A stretch of DNA of 64,000 nucleotides, taken from Adiantum capillus-veneris. Taxonomy: Eukaryota > Streptophyta > Polypodiopsida > Polypodiales > Pteridaceae. The stretch covers positions 105,627,087 through 105,691,086 of the forward strand of contig CM043964.1 in assembly GCA_014529385.2 (NCBI GenBank), written 5' to 3'. Within the stretch, counting starts at the first letter, position 1; each line of letters opens with the position of its first letter. This document shows positions 1-11,015 of this stretch, in pieces. Under the pieces are notes generated by a model. It searched no databases and was not told the DNA's origin. It worked only from the letters and a program-made list of their open reading frames with translations. The position numbers and the translations under genes are program-made.

Positions 1-269
1 GGGATTATATACTACAAACGTGGTGATGGTTTTAAATCTATAAGTTTCATGGACACACCCTCTACATTTATAGATACATGCATATTCACAATAATATTTT
101 TGTTGTGAATTCAATGTCTTGAGAAGATGTTCTCAACTTGTGTGATTACAAAATAAGAGATTGTTGGGAGTTGAAACTCATTTCTATTAAATGGTGATGA
201 TTTTTTTCTTTCTCCTTCTCTCTCTCTCTCTCCCTCTCTCTCTCTCTCAATGAATAATTTACCTCATTA

Positions 270-1604
270 TTGGAGAATGCAAGATGTGACAACTATAACA
301 CGTGGATGGGGAGCGCTTTACACCTGTCACCCATTCAATATATGATTAATTCTAACTATGTGTTGTCTGGTTGGTTGGCAAGTGAGTCTCTCATCCCTCA
401 GCTAGAAATGCTTGTGGCAGAAAGCATCTCCTACAAAATCAAATTTCTTTGTGAATTTATCTTTGTAAAGATGATTAATGCTATGTTCTTTTGTAATTTA
501 TGATCATAAAGATAATTTATTTTGTATTGAAACTTCAATCTAATTTGTACTTAAGCATATGATTCCAATTGTGGTTAGGATTAAAACATAAAACACACAC
601 ACACCCTTGTTCCCTAACTAGCCTTTGGCCGGGCTAGTATCATATGCTTAAGTGTCAATTTAGTTGAAATTTGTTTAGAGACCTAACTGTTTACATGTAT
701 TATTTAGGAGAAATGGATTCCATCATTGGTTAAACTTGGATATGCTGCTACTAAAGCTCCTATTCCCATTCCTCCCATTGGTACACAATGCATTTTATCT
801 TGTTTTAAGGTCCCTGATTTTCATAAGAAACTTCTAGATTTTGAAAAATTATCATGTGAAAACAAAACCCTGTCTGCCCTTAACATTGCATCTATAAATG
901 ATTGGATTTCTCTTCTCGTAACATCACGAAAAAACCCCACTGATTGTCTTGAGGCATTTAATAAGCTATTAATCTCGTTATCATGAATAGATTGCCAAGA
1001 TTCACGTGATTTGAAATTTTACTTTTCATCCCTACCTAATATTGTACATAAGCTTTTACAAATAAATGGTATTCCATATATTCCTATAGAGCTTAAATCT
1101 CAAGTGGAAGTTGTCAACCCTCTCTTGGATTTAGACTTATTGGACCCCGAAGAGAAAGAAGCATTGTCTACTCTAGCTTTTTATTCAAGCATTGTCTACT
1201 CTAGCTTTTTATTCTTCTGACTTATCTCCTTCTAGAAACATCTGTGTCGCCTTCTCTAGTTTAGTTCCTTTACTTCCTCCTAGACAAGTCGAATTGGACT
1301 CTATTCGACTTGATCACAAGCTATGGGATTTTGAGCTCATCAATCATAGGGCTCCTTTCTCACTAGAATCCTTAGCCCTTATTTGTAGCATCTCCCCTGA
1401 TCTTGTAGAGAATTGTAAAGCCACTGCTATCCAAGCAAAGCACTTACTATCTTCTGATTTCTTTTTTGAGCTTAGCCAAATCAAGCTTTCTGATATAGAT
1501 TCTTCTAAATGCTCTAATTTGTCACTTATAGCACGAACAAAAGGGTCCATTAACCAAGACAAATCCAAGGATCCAAAAAAATTCCTTAAGAATTGTTGGA
1601 TGGG
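270..1604 (+). pseudogene. PLE ORF, N-terminal remnant (unit 1)
   Basis: Exon 1 runs to 401 and codes the conserved segment CDNYNTWMG...INSNYVLSGW; the intron is about 402-707, and exon 2 starts at 708 in the frame giving VKLGYAATKAPIPIPP. The 5' splice site reads CAG|CT instead of CAG|GT, so it is probably dead. TGA at about 984-986 interrupts exon 2 at a position where unit 3 also has a nearby TGA. A 28-bp tandem duplication (copies at 1161 and 1189) shifts the frame. The ORF then stops being PLE at the deletion junction near 1600. No catalytic domain remains, so this copy cannot encode a working protein. Identity rests on near-identity with unit 3. Confidence 0.75.
549..653 (+). repeat. 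Inverted repeat and hairpin around the CA junction inside the PLE intron
   Basis: The arms acttaagcatatgat (549-563) and atcatatgcttaagt (639-653) are a perfect 15-nt inverted repeat. Between them lie a CA tract (about 592-604) and a second hairpin, actagcc (617-623) with ggctagt (632-638), directly abutting the right outer arm. The same layout occurs in units 2 and 3, with mismatches in unit 3. Terminal copies at 23571 and 38386 end at the CA tract, so the two arms lie on opposite sides of the element boundary. Confidence 0.6.
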
Positions 1605-1609
1605 GGAGG

Positions 1610-1825
1610 GCCACACACACACACACACATACACACAATAAACTGAAAAAGACCTCATGTACAAAAATGCATCACACACATGCACACATACCCATGTTCT
1701 ATAGAGAGTGAGTTAGACCATCAACAATTTTTTTACTATTATTGTATGAAATTGTATCAATAAATTTTAAACTTATATCAATTTATTTGATTCACAAAAA
1801 ATGGTGAGAGTATGATTTGCACATG

Positions 1826-1909
<84 letters not shown>

Positions 1910-1952
1910 GTTTTGATGTTTTACAAAGCTCCAATATATTTTCACATGTACA

Positions 1953-1988
<36 letters not shown>

Positions 1989-2342
1989 CAAAGTTAGGAG
2001 ATCCCCCCTCCCCCACTTTTTTTTGGTGGGTATTTTATTATTATTTGCTTAAAATGTTTTTTAGGTGTGACTCTCACCCAACCCTTAAATTTGAATGGTG
2101 ACCCTAATTTGCATTTTGAAGACTCATTAAAACTACCTTTTCACTAGATGCACAAAAAACTTTTTTGAAAATCTTTCACTTGTTTTAAAATGTAGTGGCT
2201 GCATTTGCATTGACAAAGAAACATGTAGGACCATTACCTATACTTTTTCTTTTCAAACAAAGACAAAAGATGGTAAAATACTTTCCCTACCCTCTAAATT
2301 TTCTCCCACTAGCTCTCATGCACACCAAACAAAAGAAGTTTT

Positions 2343-2373
<31 letters not shown>

Positions 2374-2990
2374 ACTTTCTCCTAGGCATTGATTTTTAAA
2401 TAAAAGGGTATTGCTAAAAGAGGAGGAAACAGATTGCAGCTTTGTTGTCTTTTATCATTCTCTCTCCTTCTCATATGTACACACACACACACACAGGCAC
2501 ACACACACTCACAATATTGTCTCTATGCAAAACACAAATTGGTGTATCTAATAATAGGTCACTCTACTCTTCAACAGATTGAGGACATATGAGGATAAAA
2601 GGAGAAGAAGAGTGATGGATGCCTACCAAGAGAGCCTTGAGTATACACAAGCTTGAGTTGTACTACACAGTAGAGCTTGAAAGACTATATGCTTACTTTC
2701 AATTTAGCATAATTCTATGATAGCTACATATGTTGAGAAGCCAATCAAAGTATAAATTGTAGCACTATATCAATCATCAAGGTACCCTTGGACATCACAG
2801 TTTTGGAGGTGATTTGCAACATGACATTAATTCTTGCCACAACTTCACAGCTCTTGTTTAATTCATCGTTTTGTCATCAATTTTAAATATGGTGAAGAAA
2901 TTGTTGCAATTTTTGTACAAATGTTTTCATATGTATTCACACACCCATAGGTACATACATGCGTGTGCATGTATGTGCGCATGCACACTT

Positions 2991-3047
<57 letters not shown>

Positions 3048-3231
3048 CAAATCAAAACACACCCTCATTTGAAAATACACTATACCTAGAAAAATGCATG
3101 CACATGTATAAAATCCTGTGCGCATGTGCGTTCGTGTGTGCACGTGTGCACACACAATCACTCATTCAAATGTAAGTAAGCAAAGCTAGAGATTATAACT
3201 AAATATACTTCTAATCGATATGTGCGCGTGC

Positions 3232-3274
<43 letters not shown>

Positions 3275-3298
3275 AACAAACAAACAAACAAACACACA
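1610..3298. repeat. 3' noncoding part of unit 1 with CA microsatellites
   Basis: No gene is seen here. CA tracts lie at about 1610-1638, 1828-1907, 1952-1985, 2345-2372, 2478-2512, 2993-3043 and 3234-3298. They are separated by unique spacers that recur in the same order in units 2, 3 and 5. Tract positions are fixed but lengths differ among units, so the tracts are part of the element and expand or contract in place. Cysteine/valine or threonine/histidine ORFs here are only translated repeats. Confidence 0.85.
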
Positions 3299-3600
3299 GT
3301 AAGGAATTTTTGCATAGTGCATATGTATATTGGTTTATTTGTTACATCCATACAATGAAATGTAGGGTTTTGTGATAAATACAATAGGGGATTATATACT
3401 ACAAATGTGGTGATGGTTTTAAATCTATAAGTTTCATGGACACACCCTCTACATTTATATATACATGCATATTCACAATAATATTTTTGTTGTGAATTCA
3501 ATGTCTTGAGAAGATGTTCTCAACTTGTGTGATTACAAAATAAGAGATTGTTGGGAGTTAAAACTCATTTCTATTAAATGGTGATTATTTTTTTCTTTCT

Positions 3601-3634
<34 letters not shown>

Positions 3635-3639
3635 GTATA

Positions 3640-5024
3640 ATGTACCTCATTATTGGGGAATGCAAGATGCTACGCATTGCTAGATGGGACAACTATAACA
3701 CGTGGATGGGGGGCGGTTTACACCTGTCACCCATTCAATACATGATTAATTCTAACTATGTGTTGTCTGGTTGGTTGGCAAGTGAGTCTCTCATCCCTCA
3801 GCTACGAATGCTTGTGGCAGAAAGCATCTCCTACAAAATCCAATTTCTTTGTGAATTTATCTTTGTGAAGCTGATTAATGCTATGTTCTTTTGTAATTTA
3901 TGATCATAAAGATATTTTATTTTGTATTGAAACTTCATTGTAAATTGTACTTAAGCATATGATTCCAATTGTGGTTAGGATTAAAACATAAAGCACACAC
4001 ATCGCTGTTTCCTAACTAGCCTTTGGTCGGGCTAGTATCATATGCTTAAGTGTCAATTTAGTTGAAATTTGTTTAGATATCTAACTATTTACATGTATTA
4101 TTTAGGAGAAATGGATTCCATCATTGGTTAAACTTGGATATGCTTCTACTAAAGCTCCTATTCCCATTCCTCCCATTGGTACACAATGCATTTTATCTTG
4201 TTTTAAGGTCGCTGATTTTCATAAGAAACCCCTAGATTTTGAAAAATTATCATGTGAAAACAAAACCCTGTCTGCCCTTAACATTGCATCTATAAATGAT
4301 TGGATTTCTCTTCTCGTAACATCACGAAAAAACCCCACTGATTGTCTTCATTAATAGATTGCCAAGATTTATGTGATTTGAATTTTTACTTTTCATCCCT
4401 ACCTAATATTGTAAATAAGCTTTTACAAATAAATGGTATTCCATCTATTCCTATAGAGCTTAAATCTCAAGTGGAAGTTGTCAACCCTCTCTTGGATTTA
4501 GACTTATTGGACCCTGAAGAGAAAGAAGCATTGTCTACTCTAGCTTTTCATTCTTCTGACTTATCTCCTTCTAAAAACATCTCTGTTGCCTTCTCTAGTT
4601 TAGTTCCTTTACTTCCTCCTAGACAAGTCGAATTGGACTCTATTCGACTTGATCACAAGCTATGGGATTTTGAGCTCATCAATCATAGGGCTCCTTTCTC
4701 ACTAGAATCCTTAGCCCTTATTTGTAGCATCTCCCCTGATCTTGTAGAGAATTGTAAAGCCACTGCTATCCAAGCAAAGCACTTACTATCTTCGGATTTC
4801 TTTTTTGAGCTTAGCCAAATCTAGCTTTCTGATATAGATTCTTCTAAATGCTCTAATTTGTCACTTATAGCACGAACAAAAGGGCCCATTAACCAAGACA
4901 AATCCAAGGATCCAAAAAAATTCCTTAAGAATTGTTGGAATACCTTTAGATCTTTTCTAAAATGTCAATGCAAGAGAGCAGAACCTAACTCTTCTTGGAA
5001 AACCTCTATCCTTTGGCTAGACCA
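3640..5024 (+). pseudogene. PLE ORF, N-terminal half (unit 2)
   Basis: Exon 1 starts at an ATG (3640) and runs to 3801; the intron is about 3802-4105 and exon 2 begins at 4106. The donor is CAG|CT, as in unit 1, so splicing is doubtful. A deletion of about 31 bp near 4350 removes the stretch that holds TGA in units 1 and 3 but shifts the frame into TAA at 4352. Reading resumes as LIDCQDLCDL and continues to a TAG at 4822-4824, where unit 3 has a lysine codon. The coding sequence continues to the LTR-element insertion at 5025-5029 and resumes at 12631. It is clearly homologous to unit 3 and not functional as it stands. Confidence 0.7.
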
Positions 5025-5029
5025 CCTTT

Positions 5030-5242
5030 TGTTATAGAATTTACATTTTACTATTTATTGCAGCTGACAGGTGGAAAAGACTAGACCCAGCTTGGCCTAT
5101 GCAAATGTATTTGTATATCATGTATATTTTATTATTAAAGTGCTCTTTTATGAGCTTTGGCCATTTATGACCGCCCGGCCAGTGTGTACTCACTTTGACC
5201 ATTCAAGAATCTATAAATTAAATACGTGCAAGAGGGAAATGG
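5030..5242 (+). repeat. Inverted U3 fragment of the LTR
   Basis: The first roughly 210 nt of the LTR lie here in the opposite orientation to the two other LTRs, joined head-on to the truncated end of the 3' LTR (…gggaaatgg|acgtagc). It retains the block tatgaccg…ctcactttgacc, which the 5' LTR also has but the adjacent 3' LTR lacks. It is therefore not a simple recent inversion copy of its neighbour. Confidence 0.75.
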
Positions 5243-5677
5243 ACGTAGCGTCCCTGCAAAATACCTCAAATAGCATGATAGGAACAACAAAGCACCACAA
5301 ATATGCATACCTGGCAAATCCTGTGACCATATAATCAAATCGTACACGAACAGAGAGAAAAAGAGAGCGAGATAGAGCGAGAGAGCACGTGCAGGCGCAC
5401 CTCCTAGAGTGGAGTGCTACGCCAGCACGTTGAGAGGGGAGAGAGGAGATGAGAGAAGAGCAACGTAGACACTGGGTGCAATCTCCTCCCGTGCAAGAGT
5501 GACCATTTCCCTCTTGCACGTATTTAATTTATAGATTTTTGAATGGCCAAAGCTCATAAAAGAGCACTTGAATAATAAAATATACATGATATACAAATAC
5601 ATTTGTATAGGCCAAGCTGGGTCTAGTCTTTTCCACCCGTCAGTTGCAATAAATAGTAAAATGTCAATCCTATAACA
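5243..5677 (-). repeat. 3' LTR (minus-strand element)
   Basis: 435 bp, clearly homologous to 12143-12630 but missing a block of about 40 bp in U3, lost between short repeats containing ccatt. It also lacks the last dozen or so bases ending in GTAGCA, where the inverted fragment is fused. A tctataaatt TATA-like element is visible on the minus strand. The many differences from the 5' LTR indicate an old insertion or a recombinant element. Confidence 0.8.
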
Positions 5678-5690
5678 TACCTCTCCGTTC
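5678..5690 (-). other. Polypurine tract candidate
   Basis: On the minus strand cgaacggagaggta lies immediately inside the 3' LTR, where the plus-strand primer of an LTR element is expected. It is short and mixed, so support is mainly positional. Confidence 0.4.
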
Positions 5691-8610
5691 GAAATCAACT
5701 GTCCTCAGTTGCGAAGATAAAAATCTGCAAACAATACTTGTCAAAAACAGTGATTAGTATGTTGTGTCAAAAACATCACATAATAAAAGAAAAATTTATG
5801 AAACTAAACAACATTAGCTTATGCCTGCCGTCATCCACATACTACCTATTCTAGTGTCCCATACCACTAGAATAAGCAGTATATGTCATACCCTGGTGAA
5901 TCAGGATATCATTGGTCACACTCATCATTAATATCATAATGTCAAGTCTCGTCACAGAAACTCTGCCATAATAATCACCAGATACCAAATCCCAATCCAA
6001 TTCCAATTCCACAATATAAGTCCAAATCCAAATCACTGTTTATTATGTACCCGGGTAACAAAATCATACCAGTTACAGTGGTGGCCAACCACTGCAGCAT
6101 GATTTTGTGATCGGTGTTGCCTAAATCGGCGAATCTACACCAATAAGACGTGCTGCCTAAATCGGCGAATCTGCACTAATGATGCCTAAATCGGCGTATC
6201 TGCATTTGATATTGCTTAAAAATCATGAATTTGTTATTTATCAATGTGCTGCCTAAATCGGCGGGTCTACACCAAGATGAGTATCTACACACTGCCTAAA
6301 TCGGCGAATCTTTGTGTTCGTGACCAATGGACTAGGCTAGGCATAAAAAAAAGTGAAAAAATAAATGACCTGTTTGATATGAAATTGGAAGAGACTAGAA
6401 TGTGGAAACATATACTGAATGCTAGCAATCATCACACAACAGCTGAGCTCATGTAAGTAGTGGTATGACAAGTTATCTCCGGAAGAGTCCGGATGGGATA
6501 GGTACTAGCTTGTGTTGAATTAGATAATATTACTTTGAGGTCTAAAGATACATAGATAGATCTTACTTATCAAGAATAATTGTAATGATGTTTCAAGGGG
6601 GGTATTATCAAAATGTATTAAGCAATGTCATACCTAGAGCTTGATATCTGAACATTGTATGTAGTCTTATCTGCAAACTTTTGAAAAAAAAAAAAACAAA
6701 GCACTAAAAGCAATTAAAAAAAAAAACTGATAATTCGAGAGAGAATTTGTACAAAATGGGAACGATCATAGTGATAGACATACAAGGGACATGTCATGTT
6801 AACAGTGAGAAGTTGACATGAATGTGTGATATATCTGCTTACCATTGGCATTAAAAGTGGAATCATAAGGCACAAAGAGTGTGTGTAACTAAAATTTAGA
6901 TAGAGTCGTTTGAAAAGAATGCTAAATAAACATAGGACACAATTATGAACATTGTAATAACAGTAGCAAGAACCTATCGAGTGTATGAGTAGGTGCAGGA
7001 CAACTTGTGCTCAAACAGTTTTGAAGCACTTAATTGTGGTTGAAAGTTCCATCAAAAGACTGTTTTCGACTCAGTGACCATGTTCAACTAGAATGAGTAA
7101 AGTTGCTCAGGAGAAGCTGCAATTTTGAGGGCGATTAAGATAGCACACCGATGTCCAAGTTATATATGAGCGATGTCTTTTGTGAGTGTTTTTTTTTTTT
7201 TTTGGTGCAAGTAGTGGATTATTATACATTGCATAATTATAAAAAAATATAATGTGATTGACATGAATTCTCAAAACATAACAATAGGGGGATGGTGGGG
7301 GATTGTGAAGAGACTGAAATGAAATAAAATTTTATAGTAACCATCATTAAAATACCAAAATTACCTAGGAAAAATGAAAAAATTCTTGTGGATCTAATCT
7401 AATTACCTGGGTACAAAAATAAAATGAATTACAATAAAAGACAAAAACTAATTCTGAAATCATCAAATGAAATGCAGCCGCGTCTTCGTGAATGTCTGAT
7501 CGTGCATTGTCAGGAAAAAGTATTGCATTGGAGTCGTAATGGGACGGGTAAGAGTGAGAGAGAGAGAAGAAATGAAGTGTTATATTAACTGTCTCCTAGT
7601 GCGTATGGGACCAAAACCATACAAGCCTTATAGATCTAAAACAATGTTCATATACAAAATGAAATGAAGTAAAGTAAAAGCAAAAATGAGCATCAATATG
7701 AAGATGGCAGACGCCATGCCCTGTCTGAGGAGATATTACATCGATCGCCTACATAGCTTCATCAATGCCCAGTTTTGTACTTAGTCGTAGCGAGACTGTT
7801 AGAGTGGCTTTCCAGGGGCTCCATTAATAACCCAAAATTGCTCATGTTGACACGCTTCCTCATCATGCCTTGCATCGATGCTCGTAGTGATTACTGTTGA
7901 GATTATTGTAAGGTGTGAGCTTCACGTGAAATTATTGGTTACACTTCCATTGTGTTGGCGTGCCCGCCTCCTGCACATTATTGCACTCATCTGATTCTGA
8001 ATGTCGTATGAAGTCACTGTCGCAACCTCGGATTATTGAGGCTCGACCGTGCTCCTCCATGTCCCACTGCAGCGTTGGATATTGTGTGAGAGAGAGGAGG
8101 TGATGCAACACACACAGACAGTGATGTGTGGGAATCTACAAGCTTTCCAAACTGAATAATGTGACAACTACACAGATGGTCAACACGGTAGGAGCACCAG
8201 AATTGCAGCTTGTCTCCGATATGAGGTGGCGGGGGTGTGGGACTGGAGGGCAAGCTGAGGAGAGAATTGCATAGTGGGTTGCAGATATGGACAGTACAAA
8301 GTGGATGGGGTTTGCATCAACTGCTATGCCTCTTGGAGGGGGGTAAACGGGGTGTGTGCGCGCCTTGTGTAGTAAACGAGGGGCAGAGGGAGAGAGTTGC
8401 ATGCACCTAGCGTGGGGTAGAGAAAAAGGTGTGCAAAGAACTGTGAAACAAAGAGAGAGAAATCGATCAGCTCAGCTAGCTGAAGTGGGTGGGTGAGAGG
8501 CAGCGGCATGACAGAGGTGTGTGTGTTTGTGTGTGTGTGTGGGTGGGGATTTACAACCAATTTGGAGTCCGCATGCATCGGAGAGCAGTGGTAGCTGATG
8601 GCAGCCTCCC
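5691..8610. other. LTR-element interior, 3' side: no gene recognised
   Basis: AT-rich sequence without a credible long ORF. It contains the 23-nt repeat cluster at 6118-6315, poly(A)/poly(T) runs near 6691, 6717 and 7191, and GT/GA-rich stretches from about 8080 to 8560. Small ORFs here do not resemble gag or pol. Confidence 0.55.
6118..6315. repeat. Five copies of a 23-nt motif (tgcctaaatcggcgaatct…)
   Basis: Copies begin at about 6118, 6154, 6183, 6250 and 6293. The core tgcctaaatcggcg is invariant in all five and is followed by (a/t/g)(a/g)tct. Spacing is irregular (29-67 nt), so this is not a simple tandem array. Such a cluster could bind a protein or be a packaging or priming signal of the LTR element; neither is shown. 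Confidence 0.8.
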
Positions 8611-8702
8611 TTGCACTACAAGAGGCTCTTCATATTAGCGACGCTCACACAGCGACGCTTATAGCGACGCCGGCTGGGGTAAAAAAATAACCGAGCGCGC
8701 CC

Positions 8703-8731
8703 AAAAACTCAGATCTCAGATCTGAGTTTTT
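8703..8731. repeat. Palindrome near the left CACTA end
   Basis: aaaaactcagatct and its complement are separated by one base, giving a 14-bp-arm perfect inverted repeat just inside the left subterminal repeats. It could extrude as a cruciform or be a dyad binding site. Confidence 0.7.
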
Positions 8732-8767
8732 CGGCGCCCTCAAGCAAGGAGCAGGTAACGCTCTCCC

Positions 8768-8802
<35 letters not shown>

Positions 8803-8807
8803 CTTCT

Positions 8808-8888
<81 letters not shown>

Positions 8889-9007
8889 AAGAGGAAGGAG
8901 AGCCAGGTATGCTCCTTCCCTCTCCTCATTCTCATGTTCCCTTCCCTTCTTTCTCTCTCCCTCTCTCTCTCTCTCTCACACACACATACACACACACACA
9001 TAGTGTT

Positions 9008-9077
<70 letters not shown>

Positions 9078-9179
9078 AACAAAAACAAAAACGCACACAC
9101 ACACGAGGAGAGGAAGGACAGCCATGTATGCTCCTTCCCTCTCCTCATTCTCATGTTCCCTTCCCCTCTTTCTCTCTCC

Positions 9180-9222
<43 letters not shown>

Positions 9223-9230
9223 ATAGTGTT

Positions 9231-9300
<70 letters not shown>
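8768..9300. repeat. CT/CA/GA microsatellite block with a 219-bp tandem duplication
   Basis: Long CT, CA and GA runs alternate. The segment gtatgctccttccctctcc, followed by a CT run, a CA run, tagtgtttttga, a GA run and tacaaacaaaaac, occurs twice with the repeated start at about 8907 and 9126. The many apparent ORFs of SLSLSL, HTHTHT, RERERE or VCVCVC are artefacts of these repeats. Confidence 0.85.
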
Positions 9301-9302
<2 letters not shown>

Positions 9303-9367
9303 AACAAAAACAGAAAAAAAAACAAAGTACTTCTCTCTTTCGACGAGGCTCTTTACCCTCCCCTTCT

Positions 9368-10400
9368 TTGCCCGCCCCCACACCAGCCACTGCATCGCCA
9401 TCTACGCCATGTTTTGCACGGCTGACTGTTCCTAGAAGCTACACACCTCTACCTACTCCGCCAGGAGCCACCCCACTCGACACTCCTCGCTTCAGGGCCC
9501 AGACGCCGGTGGAGACACCTGACGTCCGTACCCCCATCGACACGCCGCTAGAGACCCCTGCCGGGACACCCAGGTTCACGCGTCACCGGCCAGAGGGCTT
9601 GCCTTACTCCGTCGACATCAGCGGCGGCATCATCATGGATGATGACGGCAAGAAGGTGATCTCGCGCATGCGTGGTCTTTGCTCTCAGCTGTTTAGACAC
9701 TACATACTAAACAAATGGAGTGAAGTACCAAGTGATTTAAAAAACAGAGTCATCAGCATACTTCATGAAGAGTTTCCCGTTCCAACACGGGATCAGCGCT
9801 TCAATGAAGACCTGATGAAGATTCGAATGCGCGAATACTGCAAACACAAGCGTTCCGAAGTGCAAAAAGCAATCAAGAATGGGTGGAACAGGCCAGATTG
9901 GCTGGCCAAAGAAGATTGGAAGAATGCGAAGAAAGCAGCGCGCGAGAATCCCGACAAGTGGAAGCAACAAAAGGATGCAACCAGAGCGCGAGTAGAGGCA
10001 GGGAGCTCGCACCACTTGGGGAGCGGTGGATGGGCATCATTTGAGGCCGATTTTGTAAGTCTTTTCACATTGCTCTTTATGCATGTTCGATAGTTTAGGG
10101 TTTATGAGTTTTTTAGTTCTAACTTAATGAAATCTTTGTATGTTTTGACCAGTGGTCGATGACAGGACGTGATCCCACACCGTACGAGCGCGAGTACGCA
10201 GGCAGGAAGGGCTTAAACGCCTTGATGGACATTCTCAGTTCTTGCGGCGGCATGGTTAGTATTAGGGTTTACTCTTTTTTATTTTTTGTATTGTTTTATA
10301 AATGTCGTTATATGTTTATACTTACTGAAAGCTGTCTTATTGTCTTTTTTTGCAGAATCCGACAGATACGCCGCTTGGACGCGATGAGACGTCTGACTAG
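9368..10400 (+). CDS. Plant Ptta/En/Spm-type transposon protein (Transposase_24-like), three exons
   Basis: Accessory protein of the CACTA element, resembling the TnpA/Ptta family thought to bind subterminal repeats. Exon 1 ends at 10054 (TTT|GTAAGT), exon 2 is 10153-10254 (acceptor CCAG, donor ATG|GTTAGT) and exon 3 is 10356-10400, ending in TAG; all junctions are phase 0. A Thr-Pro-rich N-terminal region is followed by the family signature: FRHYILNKWSEVP, an R-x-Y-C-K-H-K-like basic stretch, the P-x-W-L-x-x-x-D-W segment and a Gly/Ser stretch, then GRDPTPYE in exon 2. The frame is open back to 9236 but has no ATG before about 9635, so an upstream exon or the ATG near 9635 may be the true start. 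Splice sites are predicted by eye. Confidence 0.7.
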
Positions 10401-10764
10401 ACGACGTCAGTTTAGCCGTAGCTAGATAGCATTAGTTTAGGGTTTCTCATAGCTTATGTATCATGAGATGGATTTTATACGTCTTTTTGAACCATGTATA
10501 TTATTACATTTGTCACCAGAGTTCCTTTTGCCAATCAATTCTTTATGCCTATGATGTTGTACAATTGTCATTATTACATTTGCCAATCAATTCATTTTGC
10601 CTATGATGTGTACAATTGTCAATTTTGCAAACAATGCGTCTTGTGGGTGACTATTTTGGGTCTATTATCTACCTTTGCACTTTTTTAAAAAAGTGAATCA
10701 AGTACAATATGGTTGATGGGTGGCAGGGCATTCAATGCCCTGCCACCAAAAAAAAATTCTCTCG

Positions 10765-10976
10765 GGCGTCGCTATAAGCGTCGCTATTTATGGCTCTGTA
10801 GCATCGCTATGAGCGTCGCTATAGTCTTCTGTGTAAACGTCGCTATAGGCGTCGCTATATGCGTCGCTATATAGCGACGCTCATAGCGACACCTATAGAG
10901 ATGCTCTCGTAGCGACGCTCGTAGCGACGGTTTTAGCGACGCCGGGGGTTATAAAAACCCAATGTATTTCCGTCGC
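10765..10976. repeat. Right subterminal repeats of the CACTA element
   Basis: About a dozen copies of gcgtcgctat or its complement are arranged in both orientations, for example head-on near 10859-10880. Arrays like this are the expected binding sites of the element's TnpA-like protein. The right array is much denser than the left, as in other CACTA elements. Confidence 0.8.
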
Positions 10977-11015
10977 TAACAGTGTCACAAGAGCACACAA
11001 CCTCTTGTAGTGTTG

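Larger units (their letters stand above)
1..3388 (+). mobile_element. Penelope-like retroelement unit 1 (5' edge cut by window, internally deleted)
   Basis: This is the first of several tandem copies of one family. The window opens inside the terminal repeat; the same start (gggattatatactac) recurs near 3389, 16954, 22959 and 37772. The order is terminal-repeat leader, CT tract (205-248), exon 1 remnant, intron, start of the ORF, then an abrupt jump at about 1598-1601 to the 3' end of the element (tgggggaggg followed by CA). About 3.4 kb of coding sequence, including the whole reverse transcriptase, is missing relative to unit 3. The 3' noncoding part with its CA tracts follows to 3388. Confidence 0.8.
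8614..11012 (+). mobile_element. CACTA (En/Spm) DNA transposon, non-autonomous
   Basis: The 12-bp perfect terminal inverted repeats CACTACAAGAGG (8614-8625) and its complement (11001-11012) are flanked by the 3-bp duplication TTG (8611-8613 and 11013-11015), both hallmarks of the superfamily. Subterminal repeats built on AGCGACGC are present at both ends, few on the left (8637-8672) and many on the right (about 10765-10976). The element is only 2.4 kb and contains one small gene; no main transposase (TnpD type) is present, so it would need help in trans. Confidence 0.92.

Noticed and set aside
1773-3501. Cysteine/valine- and histidine/threonine-rich ORFs
   Set aside because: Direct translations of (CA)n/(TG)n tracts; they shift with tract length and have no conserved flanks.
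6118-6315. CRISPR-like array
   Set aside because: Repeats are short, irregularly spaced and lie in a eukaryotic LTR element with no cas genes.
8768-9435. ORFs of Ser-Leu, Arg-Glu or His-Thr repeats
   Set aside because: Translations of CT, GA and CA microsatellites in the CACTA element.
9793-10068. Minus-strand ORFs opposite the CACTA gene
   Set aside because: Shadows of the plus-strand Transposase_24-like exon.
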